This document shows positions 1-5,221 of a stretch of DNA of 5,221 nt, in pieces. Where the stretch lies: positions 1-5,221 of the forward strand of contig CAMEZN010000152.1 in the NCBI GenBank assembly GCA_945947845.1, read 5' to 3'. The position numbers and the translations under genes were made by a program. Under the pieces are notes generated by a model, which was not told the origin of the DNA, made no database searches, and worked only from the letters and a program-made list of their open reading frames with translations. Every line of letters starts with the position of its first letter. Positions within the stretch are counted from its first letter, which is position 1. Source of the stretch: an uncultured Mucispirillum sp. GTDB lineage: Bacteria > Chrysiogenota > Deferribacteres > Deferribacterales > Mucispirillaceae.

Positions 1-689
1 GGCATATCAAGTCGTAATGTAACAGATTTAGGCACAGAAGGGTCTTCCGATGTTATATTATCAGTATTATATGTAGCATCTTTTATAACAAGCCCAAAGA
101 TAGTCATATTATCAGAGCCTGTGCTTTCTGTAATTTTTATATTTATATCTTTTGCTTCAAGTTTATAGTTAATTTTTTTAGTGCTTCCTATTGCTCCCTT
201 ATAATTAGCCCATATTCTTTGTTTTGAAGCTTTATTTTGGTAGTCTACAATAACATTTCTTGGTGTGCTTTCTAAATTATCATTTAAGCAGTAGTTAAAA
301 TAATTTATATAACATTCAAATGTATAGTTATCAGGTGTTGGAATAGACCTGATAGGCTGTGAATTATACTCTCTATATCCAGTGCTTGCAGGACATACAG
401 AAAGGTTGTCTTTAACCATATAAGTAGTATTGTCATCTAAAAATATAGGCGGTATTAAGGCAGTAACACTTGTTCTGTATAGTTTTTTTGCCATATTAAT
501 ACCTTCAACAACTTTTTTAGCCATTACTTCTGCATCAGTATAACCATTATAATAAGCATGGTTTGTTTGCCCTTTATACCGCGAATAATACCCAAAATAG
601 TTTTCATATTCATCAACATAATCACTGCTGGCGCATGAAACAAAAATACATGATAAAATTATTGTAAATAAAATACTAATACTTTTCAT
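1..689 (-). CDS. Predicted lipoprotein of unknown function, last gene of the MCE operon (3' end outside window)
   Basis: The frame is open from an ATG at 689 to the left window edge, giving 229 codons with no stop, so the C-terminus is missing. The N-terminus (MKSISILFTIILSCIFVSCASS) has a short charged start, a hydrophobic core and a lipobox-like FVSC with Cys19 as the likely lipidated residue; Cys14 (ILSC) is a weaker alternative. Ser at +3/+4 and no Asp at +2 would favour outer-membrane sorting by the E. coli rule, which may not apply here. The mature part is rich in Tyr and Asn (DEYENYFGYYSRYKG near the start) and has a few further cysteines. I recognise no domain, and it does not resemble MlaC, MlaA or PqiC. 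The start overlaps the end of the preceding lipoprotein gene by 14 bases, with a weak AGG (698-696) 6 bases upstream, so translation is probably coupled. Its position suggests an envelope partner of the MCE transporter, which is inference only. Confidence 0.8.
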   Translation of the reverse strand, partial: MKSISILFTIILSCIFVSCASSDYVDEYENYFGYYSRYKGQTNHAYYNGYTDAEVMAKKVVEGINMAKKLYRTSVTALIPPIFLDDNTTYMVKDNLSVCPASTGYREYNSQPIRSIPTPDNYTFECYINYFNYCLNDNLESTPRNVIVDYQNKASKQRIWANYKGAIGSTKKINYKLEAKDINIKITESTGSDNMTIFGLVIKDATYNTDNITSEDPSVPKSVTLRLDM

Positions 690-1368
690 TGAGTGCCTGT
701 TCTAAAATTTTTAATCTTTGGATAGATAAATCATCAGGAAGTCCCATATTCCTTAATGCATTTAGTCTTATTTTTTCATCTTTTACAAGGTTTAAAGTCC
801 ATGTTCTTTTACTATCTATGACAGATGCTTTATCAATAAGTTCAATAGCATATTCAGGGTCATTATCTACAACATGGTTTGCCGCATGCCTGAAAGCATA
901 GCTTTTAATTCTTTCGCTAGATGATGAGCTGTTTGCAATTTTTAAAAGATATGCAACATCACCTGTTTTATAAAAATCTGCCATAATATTATATGGAGAT
1001 GGAAGTTCATTTTTATTATAATCATTATGGCTTAAAAAATTAACAATATTTAATTCTTCTTTACATTTTCCAAGGGCAGCAAATGCTCTTGCATCTTCTA
1101 AAAGTGGCAGACTTTCTTCTGGGTCAGCTGTAACAATAACAATTGCAGTCCTAGACATATTACAAAAATTCCCCATGTCTCTAAATTTTGCAACTGCACG
1201 GTTATATGTGTATGATGCCATTTTCTCTCTGCCTTGCAATTGATAGTCTACTGCTCTTTCTACAAGAGTCATGCCAAGCTGCATATCATCTCTTTCTGTT
1301 TTGCTGGAACATGCTGTAATTATAACACATAAAAATACAGCAGCAGCTAATTTTAAACAGTTTATCAT
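676..1368 (-). CDS. TPR-like helical lipoprotein in the MCE operon, function unknown
   Basis: This 230-residue protein begins with a clear lipoprotein signal: Lys6, a hydrophobic run over residues 7-19 and the lipobox ITAC with Cys20, followed by SSK. The mature part looks almost wholly alpha-helical. Helical-hairpin phrases resemble TPR or Sel1-type repeats: LVERAVDYQLQGREKMASY at about 35-53, DPEESLPLLEDA at 82-93, and DPEYAIELIDKA at 170-181. A Ser-rich turn (SSSSS) lies at 147-151. I cannot assign it to a named family; TPR-like is a judgement from pattern. The ATG overlaps the TGA of the MCE gene as ATGA (1365-1368). The only SD-like sequence, GGAG at 1386-1383, is 14 bases away, so translational re-initiation is likely. 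Its place next to the MlaD-type gene suggests an outer-membrane-anchored scaffold or docking partner for the transporter (inference). Confidence 0.82.
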   Translation of the reverse strand: MINCLKLAAAVFLCVIITACSSKTERDDMQLGMTLVERAVDYQLQGREKMASYTYNRAVAKFRDMGNFCNMSRTAIVIVTADPEESLPLLEDARAFAALGKCKEELNIVNFLSHNDYNKNELPSPYNIMADFYKTGDVAYLLKIANSSSSSERIKSYAFRHAANHVVDNDPEYAIELIDKASVIDSKRTWTLNLVKDEKIRLNALRNMGLPDDLSIQRLKILEQALNEKY

Positions 1369-2381
1369 TTTAAAGGAACTTTCTCCGGTGTTTTTTCATT
1401 GCCAATACTAATAGGCCATGTATTTTGTATTTTTAAAATTAATTCATTACCACTTTCAACAATAGATTGTATTTCACTTCTTAATTCATCTAAATTTTCA
1501 GTGCCGTCAGCAGCATTTTGTGAAGCTCGTTCTAAGTTTGCAGCCACTTGGTCAAGCCTTGATACAATTGGTGCAATAATACGAACCATATTCTGCACTT
1601 CACTGACTACTTCATTTGTTCCTACAACAATTGGTTCAGAATGTTCATCAAATACTTCAAGAGAACGTTTTAATGTTACACTTCCACTTTCTACATTATG
1701 AGCCATTCTTACAGCAGATTCACTAAAACTTCTTAAATCCTGTAAAAAGTTTGCAATTTCATTTTGCACTACATCTGAACGAAGATAACCAAGTGAACCT
1801 TCTTTATTTGCAATATCAGAACCAAGAGAGCCAAGACCCCGCATAAGTTTATTAAAATCGCCGTCTTTATCAGCAAATCTGATTAAGATAGTGTTAACAC
1901 TTGCAACAATTTCTCTTAAATCAGCAACGACAGGGGTAACCTGTTCTATAATACCTTGCAGCCCTTGGTCTCTTTTAAGGCTGAAAATACTGCCTGTCTC
2001 TATATTTGGAGCTTCACTTTGCAGGTTAGTTTTCACATCAATATAACTGCTTCCTATAATATTTTGCAGGCTTAAAGAAAAAACAGAATCTTCTCTAATC
2101 CATTTAACATATTTTGTAGGTATACCAATCTGCATAATAACCCTGCCATCGTCCTGCAATGCTAAATCATTTACTCTGGCTATCTGAAACCCTGCATATT
2201 TTACAGGCATACCTTTTGCTAAATTTTCACCAGTATCTGTATATACATCTATATAAACTTTTGTAGTAAAAATATCACGGCTTATACCAATAGCAATAAC
2301 AAGTGCTATAATAATAATGACAGCAATTACAACAAAAAGTCCTACTTTTATTTCTAAATTTTTAAAGCGAGGGTCTGCCAT
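1365..2381 (-). CDS. mlaD: MlaD/MCE-family lipid-transport substrate-binding protein, long helical form
   Basis: This is the periplasmic lipid-binding subunit of an Mla-type transporter, anchored in the inner membrane by one N-terminal helix. At 338 residues it is much longer than E. coli MlaD (about 180). Residues 12-34 (from KVGLF) form the transmembrane segment. Residues 41-118 are the single MCE domain, with the hallmark KGMPVKYAGFQIARV (56-70) and the closing strand GSSYIDVKT (110-118). Residues about 130-320 are a long, Ser/Asn/Glu-rich helical region of heptad character, ending in a short Pro-containing tail. In related MCE proteins such C-terminal helices pack into a hexameric tube that carries lipid across the periplasm. 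The start lies inside the end of the preceding gene (28-base overlap). An AGGAG (2400-2396) sits 14 bases upstream, rather far, but this start gives the family-typical KNLEIKVGLF beginning. Family assignment is firm; the cargo is unknown. Confidence 0.93.
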   Translation of the reverse strand: MADPRFKNLEIKVGLFVVIAVIIIIALVIAIGISRDIFTTKVYIDVYTDTGENLAKGMPVKYAGFQIARVNDLALQDDGRVIMQIGIPTKYVKWIREDSVFSLSLQNIIGSSYIDVKTNLQSEAPNIETGSIFSLKRDQGLQGIIEQVTPVVADLREIVASVNTILIRFADKDGDFNKLMRGLGSLGSDIANKEGSLGYLRSDVVQNEIANFLQDLRSFSESAVRMAHNVESGSVTLKRSLEVFDEHSEPIVVGTNEVVSEVQNMVRIIAPIVSRLDQVAANLERASQNAADGTENLDELRSEIQSIVESGNELILKIQNTWPISIGNEKTPEKVPLK

Positions 2382-2869
2382 GAGTTATATGGTATCTCCT
2401 TAAAATCTAAGTTTTTATATTCATCAAAATATCTATAATTTTCTACCACAGTTATATCAACTCCTGCAACATTTTTTATAAAATGTATGAAAGGAGAGTA
2501 GTCATCAGTTAATAACATTCTGTGTGGCAGAAAGAAAAATATATGCTGAGGCTTTCTGATAGATGCCCGCAGATATTTAACTATTAACAGTTCAAATTCA
2601 TTTAACTTTTTAGGTTTATAATACATAGCATGAGTCATATTATATTTTTTCAGCATATTCAATACTATGTTTTCAGCTTCCTTACGTTTTATATTTTCAA
2701 AATACTGCAAAGGCAGTGATATATTTTCGCATATAGAAAGTGTAGCAATTAAAGGAATATTATAAGATACAATACTTACATTACTCCAAATTGTTTTTTT
2801 CATTAACTCACTCTGCATTGTATCAGCTAAATAATTAGCTTTTAAAGTTACAAGGTTTTTATTTGTCAT
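2354..2869 (-). CDS. Degenerate MlaF-like ABC ATPase lacking the P-loop and all catalytic motifs
   Basis: This 171-residue protein sits where the MlaF ATPase is expected. It overlaps the permease by ATGA (2866-2869) and the MCE gene by 28 bases. Compared from memory with the MlaF consensus, VSIVSYN...TLSICENISLPL (31-54) matches the Q-loop region IGVLFQ...SLTVFENVALPL without gaps, with Tyr36 replacing the Q-loop Gln. L89-N-E-F replaces LSGG exactly 12 residues before Arg101, which matches the Arg of ALARA. Phe113-Leu114-Pro115 replaces the Walker B Asp-Glu-Pro. Glu143 falls where the H-loop His belongs. The protein starts at about the strand that follows the P-loop helix, so the roughly 60 residues carrying Walker A are absent. 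Translation is probably coupled; only a weak GGGG (2883-2880) precedes the start. The frame is clean and codon use matches its neighbours. I infer a structural pseudo-ATPase bound to MlaE. Alternatives are an early stage of gene decay or a new role. Confidence 0.78.
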   Translation of the reverse strand: MTNKNLVTLKANYLADTMQSELMKKTIWSNVSIVSYNIPLIATLSICENISLPLQYFENIKRKEAENIVLNMLKKYNMTHAMYYKPKKLNEFELLIVKYLRASIRKPQHIFFFLPHRMLLTDDYSPFIHFIKNVAGVDITVVENYRYFDEYKNLDFKEIPYNSWQTLALKI

Positions 2870-3648
2870 ATAAAAATTTCCCCTAATATAATGATGATAA
2901 TAAAGGTAAAAAATATACCAATCATTGCACTCATCATTCCTTGAATCAGGGCTGTTTGTGAGTTCTGCATTCTTTGTGCTGTATATATAGGTATTGAAGC
3001 TGCAATAAACCCTATTAATACTGTTTTAAAGACGAAAGTTGCTACATCAGACATAGATATAGTAGAAACAATCTGGCTTAAAACATAATCAAGGGAAGTA
3101 TTAGATTGAAAGCTTAATAATGTATATCCACCGATAATAGCAAGTGTAGAAAAATATATGGAAAGCACAACCATAGATATTACACTAGCAAGCACTCGTG
3201 GAAAATATAAATAAATATAAGGGTCAATATTCATAGCTTCCAATGCTTTAATTTCCCTGTTAAATTTCATCATACCAACATCAACAAGTAATGTTGTAGA
3301 TGTTCTTAATATAATCAGTATACCGCTTATAAGAGGCCCTGTAATCCGAATAATAACAGTAGTCAGTATAGGGCCAATATTTGGGGCAGCATCAAGAGCA
3401 ATAAGCACTTTTGTGATTGTGCCCACTAATGTCATACCTAAAAGCAGTGCTGTTATAGTCATAATAACAATAAGCTCAAATCCAGAAAAATATATTTGTT
3501 TTAAAAGAGCCATCTGCACTGCTGGTGAATAAGAATATTTACTAAAAATACCCTTAGATGATACTTGCAGGCAAAAAAGACTGTGCCCTTTAAAAAAACT
3601 GCCAATAGCTATAACATTTGAGCCTATTTTATATAATAGTTTATACAT
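2866..3648 (-). CDS. mlaE: MlaE-type permease of an MCE lipid ABC transporter (divergent)
   Basis: This 260-residue inner-membrane protein has the length and helix pattern of the MlaE family, the permease that forms a homodimer beneath the MCE ring. An N-terminal amphipathic part (1-55) is followed by about five hydrophobic segments, roughly 57-80, 91-115, 149-178, 195-222 and 233-259. The best family signature is the cytoplasmic coupling helix EIKALEAMNIDP (132-143), followed by PRVLA (150-154), close to the usual EIDALEVMGINP...PRVLA. RITGP (101-105) replaces the usual RELGP, and VDVGMMK (122-128) replaces AELGTMK, so family-conserved Glu positions are Ile102 and Asp123 here. It is the first gene of the operon, upstream of the degenerate ATPase (ATGA overlap). 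No SD precedes the ATG. A promoter-like pair sits so close that the mRNA might start at the ATG. The start is chosen for family-typical length. Confidence 0.9.
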   Translation of the reverse strand: MYKLLYKIGSNVIAIGSFFKGHSLFCLQVSSKGIFSKYSYSPAVQMALLKQIYFSGFELIVIMTITALLLGMTLVGTITKVLIALDAAPNIGPILTTVIIRITGPLISGILIILRTSTTLLVDVGMMKFNREIKALEAMNIDPYIYLYFPRVLASVISMVVLSIYFSTLAIIGGYTLLSFQSNTSLDYVLSQIVSTISMSDVATFVFKTVLIGFIAASIPIYTAQRMQNSQTALIQGMMSAMIGIFFTFIIIIILGEIFI

Positions 3649-3654
3649 ATTAAT

Positions 3655-3683
3655 ATACTACACTTTTTTTTGTTTAATATCAA
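3655..3683 (-). promoter_or_regulatory. Candidate sigma70-type promoter of the mlaE operon, possibly giving a leaderless mRNA
   Basis: On the minus strand TTGATA (3683-3678) is followed after 17 bases by TAGTAT (3660-3655). The -35 matches 5 of 6 consensus positions and the -10 matches 4 of 6. Six bases separate the -10 from the mlaE ATG, so transcription would begin at or next to the A of the start codon, consistent with the absence of an SD. The spacer contains a run of eight A (3671-3664). The surrounding DNA is very AT-rich, so chance matches are expected. An alternative pair further upstream, TTGTCA (3744-3739) with AATATT 17 bases downstream, would give a normal leader. Confidence 0.3.
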
Positions 3684-3761
3684 TAGATTTTAAAAAGAAT
3701 ATAATTTTTATTTGAGAATATTAAAATAAATATAGATTATGACAAAGATAATTAAAATTTT

Positions 3762-3814
3762 AAAAATATCTTACTAAATCAGCTTATATAAATTGCTGCT
3801 GATTTAGTAAGATA
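3762..3814 (-). terminator. Intrinsic terminator of the SDR gene
   Basis: A perfect 17-bp inverted repeat pairs 3767-3783 with 3798-3814 (outer arm ATCTTACTAAATCAGC) around a 14-base loop. On the minus strand it is followed directly by TTTTT (3766-3762) and further T/A-rich DNA. The stem begins 7 bases after the SDR stop codon. No T tract follows on the plus strand, so it should act mainly on minus-strand transcription. It separates the dehydrogenase gene from the MCE operon and implies that the operon has its own promoter in 3649-3766. Confidence 0.85.
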
Positions 3815-3821
3815 AAATATT

Positions 3822-4577
3822 CTATCCGGCAGTAAGTCCGCCATCTACAAGGTATAGACCGCCTGTTATAAAACTTGCTGCATCTGATGCGAGAAAATAT
3901 ATAAGTTCAGCCACTTCATAAGGTTCTCCAACTCTGCCAATAGGGTAAAGTTCTGATTCAGCCTTCCAGTATGCTTCTGTATTTCCACCATGAGTGATAT
4001 CTGCAAAACTTTGGAAAAGTTTTTCTGTTAATGGTGTTTTAATTGTGCCGGCACATACTGCATTAACACGTATCTGTTTTGGACCTAAATCAATCGCCAT
4101 ACTTTTCGTAATCTGCCCTAATGCACCTTTTGTAAGTCCATAACCAAAACTGTTTGGTTTTCCTATATAACACTGGTCAGAGGCATTAATAACTATTGAG
4201 CCTTTTCCTTTTTTCATTATAGATGGAACAGCTTCTTTTAATGTATATACAGTGCCTTTAATATTTGTATCAATCATTAAATCTAATTCTTCATTGCTAA
4301 TATCAAGCATAGTATTACAACGATGTATACCAGCATTTGCAACAACACAATCTAAATCGCCGTATTTCTCACATATTTCACTAACTGCATTTTTTATATC
4401 AGAAGGGTTTGTTGTGCTGCCTTTTATAAATAAAACATCAAGTTCTTTAACAAGTTTTTGACCATCTTCAACATTTATATCCATAAATGCTGTATTCCAG
4501 CCTTCCTTCTTAAACTTTCTGACACATGCTGCTCCAATACCTGTTGAACCGCCAGTTATAAAAACAGTTTTTTGCAT
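3822..4577 (-). CDS. Classical short-chain dehydrogenase/reductase (SDR), probably NAD(H)-dependent
   Basis: This soluble oxidoreductase of 251 residues has the normal length for classical SDRs (about 250). Motifs appear in order: cofactor-binding TGGSTGIG (8-15), an Asp after the second strand (Asp33 in FMDIN) that favours NAD(H) over NADP(H), and NAG (81-83). The catalytic set is Asn105, Ser133, Tyr146 and Lys150, with the usual S-x12-Y-x3-K spacing. GGLYLVDGG near the C-terminus is the usual closing motif. The loop normally reading N-x3-PG is N-x3-AG here (CAG, 175-177), a mild deviation. The substrate cannot be read from sequence; 3-oxoacyl-ACP reductase-like, sugar or alcohol dehydrogenase roles are all possible. 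The start has a strong SD (AAGGAGG) 7 bases upstream. It is a single-gene unit with its own terminator, divergent from the oxidoreductase gene on the right. Confidence 0.93.
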   Translation of the reverse strand: MQKTVFITGGSTGIGAACVRKFKKEGWNTAFMDINVEDGQKLVKELDVLFIKGSTTNPSDIKNAVSEICEKYGDLDCVVANAGIHRCNTMLDISNEELDLMIDTNIKGTVYTLKEAVPSIMKKGKGSIVINASDQCYIGKPNSFGYGLTKGALGQITKSMAIDLGPKQIRVNAVCAGTIKTPLTEKLFQSFADITHGGNTEAYWKAESELYPIGRVGEPYEVAELIYFLASDAASFITGGLYLVDGGLTAG

Positions 4578-4584
4578 TTTTATA

Positions 4585-4591
4585 CCTCCTT
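4585..4591 (-). promoter_or_regulatory. Strong ribosome binding site of the SDR gene
   Basis: AAGGAGG on the minus strand, 7 bases before the ATG at 4577, is a near-perfect Shine-Dalgarno sequence. It fixes the start of the dehydrogenase and contrasts with the weak or absent sites in the MCE operon. Confidence 0.85.
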
Positions 4592-4607
4592 ATATAGATT
4601 TAAATGT

Positions 4608-4636
4608 AGTATAACAATAAATTAATAAAAAATAAA
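4608..4636 (-). promoter_or_regulatory. Candidate promoter of the SDR gene (extended -10)
   Basis: On the minus strand TGTTATACT (4616-4608) is an extended -10 element (TGn followed by TATACT). A poor -35, TTTATT (4636-4631), lies 17 bases upstream. Transcription would start near 4601, giving a leader of about 24 bases that contains the strong SD. The -35 position lies inside an 18-bp AT-only palindrome (4628-4645). Confidence 0.4.
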
Positions 4637-4645
4637 TTTATTTTT
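4628..4645. repeat. Perfect 18-bp AT-only palindrome upstream of the SDR gene
   Basis: AAAAATAAA (4628-4636) is the exact reverse complement of TTTATTTTT (4637-4645), and the symmetry continues imperfectly outward. It overlaps the predicted -35 of the SDR promoter, so it could be an operator. In DNA with so little G+C it may also be chance. Confidence 0.3.
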
Positions 4646-4670
4646 AATAATATGCAATATAATTTTACAT

Positions 4671-4730
4671 AGGCTGCCGCTGCACTACAACTGCTTGACT
4701 AGAATGTCCTAATATGCTACTCTACCAAAG
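4671..4730. other. GC-richer intergenic island with tRNA D-arm-like wording (possible tRNA remnant)
   Basis: These 60 bases contain 28 G/C (47%), against 7 of 80 (9%) in 4591-4670 and 10 of 70 (14%) in 4731-4800. Read on the minus strand, two parts recall the tRNA D-arm wording AGTTGGTAGAGCAGC. One is TTTGGTAGAGTAGC (4729-4716) and the other is AGCAGTTGTAGTGCAGCGG within 4695-4676. No complete cloverleaf, T-arm or CCA end is visible, and there is no ORF. It may be a decayed tRNA cluster, a small RNA, or part of a regulatory leader. I could not settle which. Confidence 0.25.
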
Positions 4731-4751
4731 TTTAAACATACATTTTTTTAT

Positions 4752-4780
4752 TTGACTAAAATTCTTTTTGTTAGTAAAAT
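4752..4780 (+). promoter_or_regulatory. Sigma70-type promoter of the pyruvate:ferredoxin oxidoreductase gene
   Basis: TTGACT (4752-4757) and TAAAAT (4775-4780) each match 5 of 6 consensus positions and are separated by the ideal 17 bases. Transcription would start near 4787, giving a leader of about 43 bases before the ATG at 4830. A small dyad, ACTAA (4755-4759) with TTAGT (4771-4775), brackets the spacer and could be an operator half-site pair, but it is short. Confidence 0.65.
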
Positions 4781-4805
4781 AGAACATAAAAATAAATTGT
4801 GCTAA

Positions 4806-5221
<416 letters not shown>

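Noticed and set aside
689..901. Plus-strand open frame of 70 codons
   Set aside because: It lies opposite the TPR-like lipoprotein gene, has no SD or family-like sequence, and reads as an antisense shadow.
1399..1701. Plus-strand open frame of 100 codons
   Set aside because: It is antisense to the helical part of the MCE gene; the Ser/Thr/Cys-rich composition is typical of a shadow of helical coding DNA.
2354..2960. Degenerate MlaF explained by a frameshift or sequencing error
   Set aside because: The bases before its start are the 3' coding end of mlaE, so there is no room for the missing P-loop. No GxxGxGKS/T appears there in another frame, and the motif losses are in-frame substitutions with spacing kept.
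3649..3766. A small gene between mlaE and the SDR terminator
   Set aside because: The stretch is very AT-rich with short frames only and no SD; it is better read as promoter and leader DNA.
4252..4461. Plus-strand open frame of 69 codons
   Set aside because: It is antisense within the well-supported SDR gene and has no ribosome binding site or recognisable motif.

Overview
The window comes from a low-GC (roughly one third G+C by eye), anaerobic, Gram-negative-type bacterium. Three things point there: an MCE/Mla-type envelope lipid-transport operon, two consecutive lipoprotein signal peptides, and a divergent gene for an oxygen-sensitive pyruvate:ferredoxin (flavodoxin) oxidoreductase. A gut anaerobe of the Mucispirillum (Deferribacterota) or Brachyspira kind would fit, but that is an impression from composition and gene content, not an identification.

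Layout. Positions 1-3648 (minus strand) hold one tightly packed operon, read from right to left: an MlaE-type permease, a small protein in the place of the MlaF ATPase, a long MlaD/MCE protein, a helical (TPR-like) lipoprotein, and a second lipoprotein that runs off the left edge. Every junction overlaps (4, 28, 4 and 14 bases). Positions 3649-3821 hold the likely operon promoter and the intrinsic terminator of the upstream gene. Positions 3822-4577 (minus) encode a classical NAD-type short-chain dehydrogenase/reductase. Positions 4578-4829 are a divergent intergenic region with promoters facing both ways and a conspicuous GC-richer island with tRNA-like wording. From 4830 (plus) the N-terminal 130 codons of pyruvate:ferredoxin oxidoreductase run off the right edge.

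How the genes work together. MlaE, MlaF and MlaD normally form an inner-membrane ABC complex that moves phospholipids between the inner and outer membranes, with MlaD as the periplasmic lipid-binding ring or tube. Here the two lipoproteins occupy the slot where periplasmic or outer-membrane partners are usually encoded.

The main discovery is that the MlaF position encodes a 171-residue protein that still aligns with the MlaF fold (an ENISLPL segment, correctly spaced signature and Walker B positions). It has lost the whole P-loop and every catalytic motif. The permease has also diverged at family-conserved positions, although its NBD-coupling helix is kept. Intact reading frames and conserved-looking gene overlaps suggest a maintained pseudo-ATPase rather than decay. 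The operon may therefore be an MCE transporter that has no motor of its own, or one that borrows an ATPase encoded elsewhere.
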